64,000 bases of DNA. Origin: Thuidium tamariscinum. Its lineage: Eukaryota > Streptophyta > Bryopsida > Hypnales > Thuidiaceae. Under the pieces are notes generated by a model. The model saw only the letters and a list, made by a program, of their open reading frames with translations, was not told the origin of the DNA and ran no database searches. Positions within the stretch are counted from its first letter, which is position 1; the number at the start of each line of letters is the position of its first letter. Both the position numbers and the translations under genes were made by a program. Shown in pieces: positions 11,901 to 24,478 of this stretch. Location of the stretch: the NCBI GenBank assembly GCA_947034885.2, contig OX344753.2, positions 6,200,001-6,264,000 on the forward strand. The letters are read 5' to 3'.

Positions 11901-14069
11901 AGGTAGGATTTTGGTTTTGATTTCATATATGCAATGCGAAGGGTATAGAAAGAGTAGATAGAGGTCAAAGGTTTTGGAATTGTTATCCAATTTGTACTCA
12001 GGGTTTAGGTCAAATTAATCTATTTCTAGATGTATTGGTTCATCATGCTAATTCAAGATTTCTTGATTGCTTTCACCACTAGTTTAGGGTTGAGTTTCTA
12101 GCTTTACACTACGCTTTAAATCTATTTTGAAATCGTGGAATTCAACAACCCTACAACGATTTAGTACTACAACTTCTGGTAAGTTACATGCTCTCTAATG
12201 CCTACCTTTGTTTGCTTTCAGTTGTTGTATACGTTGCATGCCTTATGCATCCTTCAAGGTTTTGATTTTAATTTGGTTTAGGGTATGCTTAGGATGTGAG
12301 AAGGGGCTCTTGAGGCCTTCGGTTTTAGAATCCTTCTCGAATTTCTATCTTCGGTATAGTATTCAGGTGAAATCTAAGGACGGGTTGCTAACTTTGTTAA
12401 TTCATTGTGTTGTCTTAAACCAACATTTTGAATTTGTGGTATTTTTTAGAAGAATTGGAACCTGCTATGCCCTCTCCTTGACAACGAATGATGAACTACT
12501 TTTTTGTTGAACTCTTAGCTGATGATCTTTGTGAACTAAGTGTAGCTTTGGAAGAGGATGGCTAAGAGTGCCTACAATGGCAACATTGTAGTAGCATCTA
12601 CCCAAGCCTTCATCGCTAGATTGCTTCTCAATAGCCTAATCGTGCTCCCTAAAGTGCAATGGTAGTTTTTTGGGTCTCTTCTCTTATTTTAGTGGCTATA
12701 AGTTACTTGAAATCTATCACTGTTACAACTTGTATTGTGGTACATATATACATTTTGAAGCTATTGGTTACCCTAAACAACACGGTAAATTAGTACCTTA
12801 TTAGGAACTAAATGGTATTAGAATAGTCCTGAACTTGAACCTATAGATTCTCAGTTTTCAAATGCACTTGAACTTGTTGGTTTTTAGTTTTGAAATGCAC
12901 TTGACTAGAGGTAGTTGTGTTTGTAAACACTTTCATATAAAATTTCTATTTGTTTTTGTATATGTATGTCATTGCATTCATCTTCTCTCAAATTCTCATT
13001 GCCTTGGATTGTATGCTATAGAGGAATTTATACATTTGTATTTGTTTGTTGCAAAATGGTGAGACGTATATATAGTGTTGGTTTTTGAAATGGTCTATTG
13101 TTGCAATTTGTTATTAGAGAGAATTAGACATTTCCAAGCGGTGACTTTTGGTTTCAATATGTTTGCTTTCGCAATATATTGCAAGTCTCTTCAATAGTAC
13201 TTACTTTTTGAATATAAAAAATAGGGTATTAAAAAATAGGTCCTCCAAGATTTTACACAAAAAAAAGAGGGTATAGAAAAATATGCACTAGTAGCTTTTT
13301 ATCTAATAATAGTAAGGGGAAATAAAATTGGGAGGGGATAAGTATCCCCCCCATTAACCCTATCATCGTACATGATTTAAACTGTAAAGGAGAGTTTAGC
13401 CCTTGAGGAAAACAATGAATTAAAAAAATTTAATTTTTTTACTTTGAGCTTGATAGATCTCTAACAAATGGCTAGGATTTTGGATTTTAAACTTTTTGTA
13501 TATATTTTAAATGAAGGTAAAATGAAGATCACTTGTAGTTGTAATTGTCATTGCGTATACTTTTTTTCATTGATAAACCTTCACCCCCAAAAATTCAAGA
13601 GTTTTAGAAAAAATACAAATATATTATAAAATATAAGTTCTATAAGCTTTTTGAAGTTAGTATCAAAGTAGATAATTTGAAGTACAAAAAGTAGAAACTA
13701 TCTAAGCAATTAAAATTAATTCTACTTTTATATTTTTTTCACATTAATTTTTTAAATGTAACTTCAAAAATTCACTAAATAAAATATCTATTTTTAGCAT
13801 TTGAAATTTCTATTGATTGGTTAGAATTACAATTTTTATTGATTTGTGAAAAAAAACATAGGATCTCGTAATCACAACATCAATACTTTGCCAAATAATA
13901 AAATTTTCAATACTAGGCAAATTCTAAACACTTTGTGTTAATTCTCTTTCAATTTTTATTTGATTGTAGCAATCTTGGTTTTGCCTCAAAATTTGTACAA
14001 AGTTAGGTACCGACCCAAAACTGAAAGCTTGAGCCACTAGGGATTAATACAAAAAATGACCATTTTCCT
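11901..14069. other. Intergenic DNA
   Basis: No credible gene. The open frame at 12208-12510 starts at a non-ATG codon, is cysteine- and leucine-rich without recognisable motifs, and overlaps a diverged direct repeat. GTAAGT..TTTGCTTTCAG at 12178-12221 looks like splice signals, but the interval is only about 44 bases, too short for a normal plant intron. Confidence 0.5.
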
Positions 14070-15362
14070 AGATGTATGACACTAAATTGTCCATTCCAAT
14101 CATAGCTGGCATGTGTCAAATCGACCCCCAATCGCAAGACCCGGCAGATTGTGCCAATGGGTCGCGCGCTGGTGCAAAACGGCAACTTCGTAGAATGGCA
14201 ATTCCCCCATAACAACAATTCCTCATAACAAAGCTGCAAGACATCGACCTCAACTACCACTGTCCTACATACAGCAACAAACTAGTTGTTCTTAAGTTCT
14301 TTTCTAAGTTGTGAACGAATTTACATATCCTACATTGTTTGTCTTATCTCCGACCATCCCATGTGTATATATTGAGTTCACTTCTCAATGCAAAACACAA
14401 AACACAAAGTACAAAATACAAATTGCAAAATACAAAATATGAATTACAATAATAAAAGCTAAAATAATTATTTTAAATTCTACCACAACAATGGTAAATT
14501 TCAAAATAATGGCAACATTTCATTGCTTTGACATTTTTTGCTATTCAAACCATAAAATCTGAAATCTAAATTTGTCATAGATTTTTTAAATCTATATTTG
14601 TGATAAATTTTTAAAATCTGTACTTGTCCTAGATTTTCAAAATCTATATTTTTCATTGTTTTATACATGTTATAGATTTCTTGAGATCTATAAAAATCCT
14701 AAATGTATGAAAATCTATACCAACCCTAGATATCAATTTCTAATTCAAATTGCACGGTCTAAAAAATGGTATATGGAATACCACCATTTTAATAAAATTT
14801 GTTGTAACAACATATTTTGAAGAACAATTAAGACATCTACAATATATAGAGAGAGATTTCAAAAATTTGTGACAAATTTAGATTTCAGATTTTATGGTTT
14901 GAATAGCAAAAAATGTCAAAGCAATGAAATGTTGCAATTATTTTGAAATTTACCATTGTTGTGGTAGAATTTAAAATAATTATTTTAGCTTTATTGTAAT
15001 TCATATTTTGTATTTTGCAATTTGTATTTTGTGTTTTGTGATTTGTTTTTTGCATTGAAAAGTGAACTCTATATATACACATGGGATGGTCGGAGGTAAG
15101 ACAAACAATGTGGGATATGTAAATTCGTTCACAACTTAGAACAACTAGTTTGTTGTTGTGCGTAGGACGGTGGTAGTTGAGGTCGAGCGTCCTACAACTT
15201 TGTTATGAGGAATCGTTGTTATGGGGAGTTGCCATTCCGTGAAGTTGTTGTTTTGCACTACAGTGCGACCCGTTGGAGTGATCCACTGGGTCCTGTGATC
15301 AAGAGTCAATCTAACACATACCAGCTTCGGTTGGAATGGACGATTTAGCGTCTTGCTTTCTG
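14070..15362. mobile_element. Foldback element with arms of about 500 bases
   Basis: The left arm (about 14070-14590) is the inverted copy of the right arm (about 14870-15362), with a spacer rich in ATAGATTTT..AAATCTA wording. Landmarks are CTAAATTGTCCATTCCAA near 14081 with TTGGAATGGACGATTTAGC near 15333; TTGTGAACGAATTTACATAT near 14310 with ATATGTAAATTCGTTCACAA near 15115; and GGTTTGAATAGC near 14895 with its complement in the left arm. The outer arm parts are GC-richer (GGGTCGCGCGCTGG), which suggests captured sequence. No transposase was seen. It abuts the next foldback at 15392. Exact ends and target duplication are not resolved. Confidence 0.7.
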
Positions 15363-15395
15363 GATTTGGAGGGCTCTAAATACAAAGGACTTTAA

Positions 15396-16067
15396 CCCCT
15401 AAAGCCCTGAGGTGTGTTTTTTGGCATTATAAATTTTTTGGGCAACTCACTACAAATGGAGTTTTTATTTTTTCCGCTGAAAGTTTTGCACAAGATGTGC
15501 CCAAGGAGTAGCTTTAAGGCCAACTCGGAGGGCAGCCTAGCCAACTGAAAAAACCTCTTTAAAAAAAACTTTTTTTTTGAAAGTGAAATTTCAGATTGAT
15601 TTTTTAGGTTTTTATAGACATGAGAAGCTTTGTTTCATCCCATTTGGATTAAGGAGTCAAAAGTTATGAGCAATTTTAGTTTGCGGGTAGGTATGGTTTT
15701 CAAAAATTCCATACCTACTTGCAAACTAAAATTGCTCATAACTTTTAATTCCTTAATCCAAATGGGATGAAACAAAGCTTCCCATGTCTGTAAAAACCTA
15801 AAGAATCAATTTGAAATTTCACTTTTGAAAAAAAAAATTTAAGAAGTTTTTTCAGCTGCCCGGGCTGCCCTCCGAGTAAAGAAAATGACATATCATGCCA
15901 TAACTTTTTAACCACAAAGTTAAAAGTTACAAAAATTGTTGAGCCTTAAAGCTACTCCTTGGGCACATCTTGTGTAAAAATTTCAGCGAAAAAATTAAAA
16001 ACTCCATTCGTAGTGAGCTACCCAAAAAATTTATAATGCCGAAAAACACACCTCAGGGCTTTAGGGG
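15396..16067. mobile_element. TTAA-flanked palindromic element (subfamily I foldback)
   Basis: TTAA at 15392-15395 and 16068-16071 flanks an element whose ends are perfect inverted repeats for at least 17 bases (CCCCTAAAGCCCTGAGG). The two arms match to the centre near 15705, so the whole element is a hairpin. The right arm keeps about 64 bases near 15885-15950 that the left arm lacks. Each arm is the 5' half of subfamily I (GGCAACTCACTACAAATGGA, CCCAAGGAGTAGCTTTAAGG), so it looks like an inverted duplication of that half. No coding capacity. Confidence 0.8.
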
Positions 16068-16181
16068 TTAAAAGAGTAAAATATTACAATGCATCCCATT
16101 AATTGTTATTGATAGATACATACATACTTACAAAAGTCAAAGAAAAAAATACCGGTAAATCTTTCTTTGAATTAAAATAGG

Positions 16182-16403
16182 TTGTTTCTCTATCGTTTTA
16201 CCTATGATGTAGCAAAAAGTAAATTTACTAATTTTATCAATGATATTGGATTATCATGTGATTATTATGATTTCTTGAACCCAGCTGATGTATTTCATAA
16301 ATATCCACATAGGACAAGTGAATTTCATTTCCCTGATAACCCTAAGATTCAACAGCCAAAAGAACTGAATGATGATATACATGCTTGGGTCAAGAAAAAA
16401 TAG
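16182..16403 (+). pseudogene. Protein-like fragment of unknown gene
   Basis: An open frame of about 73 codons ends at a TAG at 16401. The translation contains LYRFTYDVAKSKFTNFINDI, then CDYYDFLNPADVFHKYPHRT and SEFHFPDNPKIQ, and ends DIHAWVKKK. Its amino-acid mix is balanced and globular-looking, unlike the low-complexity translations nearby. There is no ATG at the front; the sequence before it reads AATTAAAATAG|GTT, which resembles a splice acceptor, so it could be a last exon. I do not recognise the family. A captured or relict exon is the most cautious reading. Confidence 0.3.
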
Positions 16404-18179
16404 AAAAAAAGAATGATGATATCCCATCCAAAGCCGTGTCAGCAAGGAAATTATGCAAATTAAGGTTTTCCAAATTTCCATTTGTGTAACTTAACTAAAG
16501 TTAACTGAGTGAGAACTGAGAAAGACTACAGTCGTGTTCTCTTCCTACCAAAAAATATTTTTCTTAAATTAAAAATAATAATAAAAAAATAAAAATGTTC
16601 TCTCCCTCATGTTCTAAAGTGAAAGTGAAAGTGATAAATGCCTATATTCCAGCGCTCTTTAGCAGACGGAACTAATCAACTTATTGGGCCCCTGGCTGGT
16701 CCAAGCATCCGAGGCAAGCTCCCTCCTCATTATTTCCCAGGAAGTAGGTGTTGCATTAATGGGGCCTAATTATGGAAAAAAATAGTCATTAAGCCGGCTT
16801 TGTTCATTAAAGCCAGAGCAGTCCCAATTCCCCGAAAAACTACCGAGGGGCCGGGCGGGCAGCAATAATAAGTTATTTGGATCCGGTGGATTGGCCCCCT
16901 CGCTCGGCCTTAACTTACCATGTTTTACCAGAGGTGCAATCAAAACAAAACAAAAACTAGTTTGGGCTGTGATCACCCCTACATTCTTCACTCCCACACT
17001 AATATGGAGTCTCTGATCGCAAATATGAATTCAAAATTTGCAAAAAAAAATTTGTGTGAAAAATAAAAAATTACAGCATTTTACCCAAGTGGCCAAGCGA
17101 GGGGGTCAGTTCTCCCTGCCCGTTATTTGGGGCAGGCCTTCACTTGTTTTCCAGGTGCGCACTCCATTGTGCACTGAGAAACAACCCTTTTTTTTTACTT
17201 TTTGAGAAAGTGCCAAGATGGCGATCACTTGAAATTTGGTGAAGCATTGTATTTCTGCATTCATCCATCTTTTGGAGTTAGAAACACTTTTCCATCATAT
17301 TCATACACTTTTTCATCAAAATTTGGCAACTTCATCCATATTTTAAAGTGAATTAGAAAAAAATTGGCGAAAAAAAACAAATATTTTGAAATGGTGCAAT
17401 TTGGCCCCATGGTGTTGGAAAAAAAAGGCTGGTGAGAGATATCAGGTAACCGATGAGCCATTGTAGTGGCGAGTAGGTTATAGGACATAAACAATTGTTT
17501 ACTTTTCAATCACAACTTTTGATCTTCATGATCCAAGGGTGTAGGAAGCAAGTTGAAAGGAAAGAAGGTTATGAGTTATAACTTGTGATGGCAATGGTGA
17601 TGGATAGCCCGTGGTATAGAGCCATATTAGCATTGAAAAGTCAACAACCAGTTATGCTTACATCGAGAATTACATTGTTGAAGAACATGCCATTAACTCA
17701 ACACCTCCCTAATTGCACCATAACATTGTATACCAATGAGACAAGAGTTCATGTTTTCATCCTTGAAAAAAGAACCTTTTAATGAACAAAATTGTCTTGC
17801 ATGGTTCCTCAACCAACACCAATCTTTTCTTTATCTCCTAAAGCTTTTTCATGTATATCTTAGAGGCCTAAAATTGCTTTAAAATAGTAGTCTCAAAAGC
17901 AATGAAAAAATTTCATGCATATTTGTTTTTTAACAAATCCAACTATTGAATCTTTTAGTGAACTTGAAAATATACACCCTCCTATAAATTTCAAGATAAA
18001 AAAAATTATCCATTATAAGAGAATGATTGCTTGAGTTACAAAAAATAACATTTTTAAGTATTCTCAAATGATTAGCTTTCATTTTTTAAACATCTTACTT
18101 TAAAATATGTAAATCCTACAATTTGCAACTGTCTATATTATGGTGAAGAAAGAAATTGGAAACATGGCTTTTATTCTCA
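16404..18179. other. Intergenic DNA with a GC-richer patch
   Basis: A patch at about 16640-16930 (GGGCCCCTGGCTGG, GAGGGGCCGGGCGGGC) stands out against the AT-rich surroundings but holds no convincing reading frame. The remainder, including the short open frames near 17261-17782, shows no protein motif. Confidence 0.5.
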
Positions 18180-18420
18180 TTTATTATTTGGTGCCAAAGT
18201 GGAAATATGCAGTGTTATAGTGGTGTTCCAAATTTAAACAATCATCTACAAATTGGATAGAGAAAATTGCAATAGCAAATATCACAAGTCCATAATTCTA
18301 TTTTCATCCACAATCTAGAAATTTCATCCAAGATTTATTTATAACTTGAAATTTTTGGCAAAATTTTTCATTCATAATTTGTTGCCATTTTTTAGCCAAA
18401 TTTTTAATTCTAGTGCAATC
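18180..18420 (+). repeat. Dispersed repeat R3 copy
   Basis: Ordered blocks: GGTGCCAAAGTGGAAATATG, a GATAGAGAAAAT block, ATTCTATTTTCATCCACAAT, then AATTTCATCCAAGATTTATT. The same order appears at 32085-32310, 42920-43110 (inverted), 48785-49045 and 57640-57890. Non-coding; class unknown. Confidence 0.5.
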
Positions 18421-18469
18421 TAACTCCAAATAGCCAAAAAATCCTTAATTGAAGATGTATACATAAAAA

Positions 18470-19095
18470 AATTCTCGAGAAAATTCACATTTATGCTTGA
18501 AAAAAATATTAAGTAGTAAGAAGTAGAAAATGATTTGAAACACAAATTTGTTAAAAATTTAGTTATGAAATTGAAAAATGACAATTCCAATTGTTGTAAT
18601 GTGGTGATAAAAAATCTATATCCAATTTTTTTTTCAAAATATCAAAATAAAGTTAAATAAAGGACTTTTGAAGTAGAAAGTCTATAATTGATTGCAACCT
18701 AAAATTCACAACTTTCACCTTGTCAATATTAATGGAATGGTTCAAAGTCATCACATATATTATAAAAATCCATAGTTGAAATTTTTGTTTTTTGAAAAAA
18801 TGAGTTTTGAGTTTTCTAGGTTGTAAAAAACATACATATTGTACAATAATTTTTTAACCATGTAGTTAAAAATTACAAAAATTGTTGCACTTCAAAGCTA
18901 ATTTTCACAAAATAGCATGTACATGCTTGACTACATGCCGGTTTAAAGTACAACAATTCTTGTAACTTATGATTGCATTCTAATCTCGACTACATGCTCT
19001 TTAAAAATTGCAAAGAATAGAAATAAATATTCCATTTGTAATGAGTTGCCTAAAATTGCTATGTTGCGAAAAAAATAGACTTTGTTTCTTTGGGG
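18470..19095 (-). mobile_element. TTAA-family element, subfamily I, decayed copy
   Basis: Minus orientation. The right edge reads CTTTGGGG followed by TTAA at 19096-19099. Inside are the TAACCATGTAGTTAAAAATT and TCATTTGTAATGAGTTGCC-type blocks shared with the copy ending at 60649. The left terminus is lost. An unoccupied TTAA is preserved at 18653-18656, at the position where the 44-kb relative has an insertion. Confidence 0.6.
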
Positions 19096-19099
19096 TTAA

Positions 19100-20600
19100 G
19101 AGAACATGTTTGACCATTCATAAATCATTTTAAAAAATGAAACCGTTTAAAAATCATTTTGAAGCCCCTTAATTCTCCAAACTTTATAATAGAGCATTTA
19201 AAAGAAAAACTTTGACATGGTTTGAAAAAGCATCTATATATGATGTAAATCAATAAGTGCCATTGAATAAATGACTCATTATAAATGATGCATTTTTTCC
19301 TTCTATTATGTTGAAGATGTCTATTTAATGCAATAATTATGGTTCTAAGCTATTTTAGGTTTGTAAGTTAGAGCCTACTACTTCAAACTCAACAACTCAT
19401 GATTTCTATTTATTTTCCCTCAATTATTACATATTTTACTGCCATGAAAACTTTTTATAAGACTAGTAGAAACCACACTTATACAATGAGTGGTTTTCAC
19501 TATTGCTTGATGGAATTAGGCACATTGGGTACTTCAACAATCAGTAATTCATATACTTACATTCAGTAGTCACCTTCAACCCAATTGTATCCCTGTCTAT
19601 AATTGTTCAACATTTAGGAGTTAAAATGTTTGACCACTAAATATAGGATTGCAATTGGTTAAAGGGGCAACAAAGAGTATGCAAACCTTTTTTTTCAACA
19701 TCCTTTCTACTAGTGCAAATGGAGATATTATTTACAAAATATAACAAAACAAAAAACTATGCTAAGAGAAACCATATCGATAACCATATCCATTTAGTAT
19801 CATCCACTCTAACTACTTATTCAAGGCTATAGTTTTCTAAAGTAGACAAATATTTTTACCAAGAGCATAAATATCAATTGCTACTATTCAAAAAGGAAAA
19901 TTTATATTAAATTATTTGATAAAATATTCATTGAAGGTAAAATTTAATAATATTTTTGAATTAATCATATAAGTGATACTAAACTCTATTTTGGGTATAG
20001 TATGCTACTCAGCTTCTTCACATGTAGTTTTTGTCAATTGAATGCAAAGCCCCCTTCTCTTCAATTCAAAGTGAATAAAATTCTAAATAGTAGCATGGAA
20101 ATCCGTTAAACAACAAAATGCCAAAAAAATTGTAATGAGATAATGGCCTAAATGTGTCTAATGGATGATAGGAAATCCTTCTATATAAGACAAGAGCATA
20201 GAATGATGTTCATCTTTGTAATTTTGTATAGAAAGGGAATGTCTTGCATAGTAGTGAAAAGACAAAATAATTTCCATAAACAAAACTTTCATGATCCGTG
20301 AATCAAATTGGCAATCCTTTATTCCATGAGATCCTTGGCAAATTGAAATACATCACCTTTCTTTGCTCGACTTCCCTCAATTCTCCCCTCTTCTCACTAA
20401 TTGATTGTCTAGTTCTCCTCATGAACTCACCTACTTGACCCCTCCCGTAACCTCCATTCTATTCTAACTATCCATTTGGTAGAATATACTAGACAACAGT
20501 TATAGGTCCCACAATCCAGTTATTCACTTATCATCCTTCTTAGATAGAAAATATCGTAATCAGTAATTTGATCTCTAATGAATGCTTTTGTTATATTTAA
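19100..20600. other. AT-rich intergenic DNA
   Basis: Nothing was recognised. Confidence 0.6.
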
Positions 20601-21521
20601 TCCCTAAAAAACCAAGCGTCTATCCAATATACACAAAAAATCTTGGTTAGCTTCCCACAAAGTCATTTTCAATTGGGGGCTCATGAAATTTGGTGAAAAA
20701 ACATTTTTTACAATTAGATGCTTGGATCAAAAGTTACGTTTCATAAACTTTTGGGGTAGTTTAGGCAATTTAGAAATCTTTTGGTAATCTTTCCCAAACA
20801 GCTCATTAACTTTTGAAATTTCGTATGTATATAACTAATATATTATGGCATACAATTGTCCACAAAAAAAAAATTAGTCTTCAAATTGCATTCTAAGAGG
20901 AGTCAAACTTTGTTATTTATGTTGGGTGTGTGAGTGTGCAAAAAAAATATTTTCTTCTAATTTCAAGAAATCTATGAAATCTATGAAATCAAATTTCATG
21001 AAATTTATTCCACGTACTCCAAATGTTTGTCCCTAACTCTTCATCTCATTTGGATTCCAAATGAAAAAATTTCTCATTGCACATAAATCATCAAAAGCTG
21101 ACTATTGTATTGCCAATTCATCTAGACTCCTTGCATTGCACAATGATTAAGAAGAAACTAGACTCCACATTTTCCTCTAAAATTTGTCATGAGCAAAGCA
21201 AAGATTATATACTTTTGAATGTTGAACATCTTCATTTTTGTGTAGGGCATAAGTTTTATTGCAAAAAGGACCAAAGTCTTCTAACCTTATTTTGCTAGAA
21301 TAAAAAAGATTTTTTTTCTCACTTCAAACATAATAATCTTTCAATTGGCATGGTCAAATAGGCTGAAATTTTTTCCATACTTTAAAAAAGTACTTAACTC
21401 TAGTTTTGTAGGGTTGGAGTTTACCGAAAAAAATTCAACTTTCATTTTTGAATACAATACCAAAATAATGCAAATCTTCCATAATGTCTCCTTGAATCCC
21501 CTTCCTTTGGTCTTTTTGGAG
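20601..21521 (+). mobile_element. TTAA-family element, subfamily III
   Basis: TTAA at 20597-20600 and 21522-21525 brackets a 921-base element with ends TCCCTAAAAAACCAAG and CTTTGGTCTTTTTGGAG. It shares its internal order with the inverted copy at 51675-52538 (AACTTTTGAAATTT, TGGCATACAATTGTCC, AGGAGTCAAACTTTGTT). The short open frames inside it are not conserved between copies. Confidence 0.65.
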
Positions 21522-21624
21522 TTAAGCAAATGATTCACACACTACTAAACGGATGATTTCTATAATGATTAGCTAGGCATTGCGAGGACAAGGTAAGTAT
21601 ACCTTAAACTTCACAAATAAGCAA

Positions 21625-21855
21625 TGGTTTTGTTATTATATTGAAAAACTATTTGTGTTGTCTTCTTGGTAGTCAAAAAGGGATTTGGGATTATTTAAGG
21701 ATGCATTTTTTGAACACTATATGAATAAATTACAACTTTTCAAAGTACTAAAAATAGATGTTTTAAAAGCCAATCATAAACTGTAACAAATAGTGGAAGT
21801 ATATTTTAGGCTAGAATCTAGAGTGCAATTTTAGAAAGCATGGAATTTAAAGTAC
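21625..21855 (+). repeat. Dispersed direct repeat, shared with 31262-31455
   Basis: ATTATATTGAAAAACT, GGTAGTCAAAAAGGGATTT and TATGAATAAATTACAA are followed by a GTGGAAGTATATTTTAGGC block. All recur in the same order at 31262-31455. No coding capacity. Confidence 0.5.
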
Positions 21856-22369
21856 ATGTACTTACCTTAATCCTTGAAACAACATTGTGGATGTTTTTCA
21901 ATTGATCACATGACAAAAAATCTTTCTATTCAAGACTAAAGTGCTATTGTTCATTCTTAGAATTTTGTACAAAAAGGGAGGAGAACGTGTATACAATAGT
22001 TTGACCTCCAATGAGCTTTTTATAAGTGGAGGATGTCATACAGTGACAAATGGGATGATTTCCATGGTCATCAGTCAGGCATTTAAGGGTTGATGAGTTC
22101 CATGACGTGTCTTTCATCACTCCAAACCGAACATTTGTTTTGAAAAATAAATATTTTATTGAAGTTGGAGCACCTAGTTCTACATGCAGGACACTGAATC
22201 TGTTCTGTGAAATGGAATGAGCAGGGGTAATTTATGTTCTCTGGGGTAAAAGTAAAAAAGAAACTCCCTATTTTGTGCTATTTTGTTCAGGGTACTTTCT
22301 TGACAACTTGACCTCTCCTGTAGCATTTGAGGGCTCTCATTGTAAATATGAACTCCAAATTCACAAATA

Positions 22370-22641
22370 AGGTGGGTACACCTAAAGCGCCACTTATTCT
22401 TACTGTGCCTAGTTCCTGCTATCATGCTGTTCAGATTTTTATACAATCTTGTTGGCGAGTGAAAGCATGTTCCAATGCACCAAAGAATATAGGATTTGGA
22501 TACCATATGCAAAAGTTATTAACGGTCAAAGTCAGTTTCTGAAAGCGCCATCTATAGTCTGGGTACATGACTGATTTTGGAAATGTATGCACAGTGTAAA
22601 TGGCGCTTTTAGGTCACATGCCATTTTGAATGTACCTACCT
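22370..22641 (+). mobile_element. TA-flanked MITE, family M1, 272 bases
   Basis: Ends are AGGTGGGTACACCTAAA and, inverted, GTACCTACCT, flanked by TA at 22368-22369 and 22642-22643. The interior (GTGAAAGCATGTTCCAA, TATGCAAAAGTTATTAACGG) is closely shared with 42560-42822 and, inverted, with 56444-56715. Length, short inverted ends and TA flanks fit a Tc1/mariner-type non-autonomous element. No coding capacity. Confidence 0.75.
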
Positions 22642-22985
22642 TACTATCATGGGTGAAAAATAAAAAAATAAAACCCTTTATTAAAAAATAAAAAATTTCA
22701 GCATTTTCCCCTGGGTAAATCCAGCCTGCTGATCCCACTTCGTGGGACAAGTTTAGTGGCCTGTGTTCTACACTCACTACTGAAACTAGAAAATCAGTGT
22801 GTCAAAGAAAATAAAGAAAAAAACCATGTGTTTAAAAGAGGGAGAGGAAAAAACATGTATTTAAAAAAAATAAAAAAAAATCGCCATTCTGTCCTCCTGT
22901 CTCCAATGATGCTAGTATGTGAGCATAGAAGTATGAGCCTATGAGCCTTGAACCTAAGTATAAGTAAGTATCTTACACTCATTGA

Positions 22986-23095
22986 AGGTGTTTATATTTA
23001 AACACCTATAATATAGGTGTTTAAAATATAGATACATTATAAACATTGAGGTGTTTATAATATAGACACATATACTATAGGTGTATAAAATTCTA
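22986..23095. repeat. Short palindrome cluster (AGGTGTTTA words)
   Basis: GGTGTTTATATTTAAACACC is a near-perfect palindrome. It is followed by further AGGTGTTTA- and TATAGGTGT-type words up to 23085, giving alternative small hairpins. Confidence 0.45.
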
Positions 23096-23709
23096 GGCTC
23101 ACAAGCTAACACTTTCAATTCTATGCTCATATACTAGCAACTATGCTCATGTGTCCTTGTGGTCCTTTGCATCGTTGCTTGTATTGCCTATGTGGCCCAA
23201 ATTTCTACTAAATAGTAGGGTTCAAAGTAGTCTTCATTACGCCCATAATCATAATGATTGATGCTATCAATCATTTTTCTAAGTCTCACGTGAACAGTCA
23301 TTGTTAAAATTGAATGTATAATATTTGGTTAGAAATCTCTCCACAACATTTTTTTCAATGGTATACTATGAGCCTAATTTGAAGCCAAATTGTAATTTTC
23401 AATGTTGGATTGAACGGATTGCAAGAGATAAGTGACCTATCACAATTCAAAGTCAATTATCCTATTATGTCTACGAACATTAATTTTTCCCTCTAAAGCA
23501 CTAGATTTTTCTTCTCCATTAGTTACATTTATTTGTAGGAATCAACCATATTTAGTCTTCTAGTACATTTAATTGACTATACTAGCAAGTGGAAGTATGA
23601 TCTAAAATGAACGACCCAATGAAGTAGCTACAATAAAATAAAATTGCTTGGATTCTATAAAATTTTGTATTTTTTTTTGAGAAATTACCTTTCTTTGTCA
23701 AATCATTAG

Positions 23710-23960
23710 GTGCTTTGGGGAGGCCTTTAGAGGACTGTGAGTTCCCAAATTGTGGAAACACTTCAAGAACATTGAGAACGCTACCACATAAGCAATCTAG
23801 TATTGAGGGACTACCATATCAAATAATATTCATGAATTAATTTTTAAAATTAATTCATAAATATATTTTTAAAATTTAAATCAATTTCTAATTTTTTTAT
23901 ATTTTAGTATTTTTAAAATTTTTAAATTCAAACCAATGGAGGCTGGTTCACTACATAAAG
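23710..23960 (+). repeat. Dispersed repeat R2 copy
   Basis: GGACTGTGAGTTCCCAAATT, GCTACCACATAAGCAAT and a long A/T-rich tail with a TTAATTTTTAAAATTAATT inverted repeat, in the R2 order described for 9560-9800. Confidence 0.5.
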
Positions 23961-24238
23961 AATAGTTTCTAGAAATCGCCCTGAATCAATCTTCTAGGGA
24001 CATGAAAAAACATCTAATGCTTATATTGACTCTTGTATTCATTCTTTGAGAAAACATCCCTTATAAAGTTGAATAAAGGATACCATAGTCTATTATCAAG
24101 TTCTTGAATTTGCTTCAAGATGGCTATGATTTCTTTTCAAATAGTAGTGAGGGAAATATATATAATATACAACTTTTTTCTTCCCTCCAAAACGTTCAAA
24201 ATACCTACATACATAGAGCATATACGTCAAAAAAAATT

Positions 24239-24240
<2 letters not shown>

Positions 24241-24278
<38 letters not shown>
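24241..24278. repeat. TA dinucleotide microsatellite, 19 units
   Basis: An uninterrupted run of 19 TA units. Confidence 0.98.
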
Positions 24279-24285
<7 letters not shown>

Positions 24286-24419
24286 TTGCTTAGCCTTAAT
24301 AATTTATAGTAAACAAGATTAAATCTTATTATTATTAAAAATTAAAAAATACCTACAAAATACATTTGTGGTAGATGTATGGCCCTTTGACATTGCACTA
24401 CTCTAGAATGTTATTTTTT

Positions 24420-24477
24420 GAGGATATAAAATTACTAGAATTCATTCTGAGGGTATAAAATTACTAGAATTCATTCT
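24420..24477. repeat. 29-base tandem duplication
   Basis: Two adjacent 29-base units (24420-24448 and 24449-24477), each containing ATAAAATTACTAGAATTCAT, differ by one base. This is a recent local duplication. Confidence 0.9.
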
Positions 24478-24478
24478 G

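Noticed and set aside
12178-12221. Intron-like GTAAGT..TTTGCTTTCAG interval
   Set aside because: About 44 bases is shorter than normal plant introns, and the flanks do not join into a recognisable protein.
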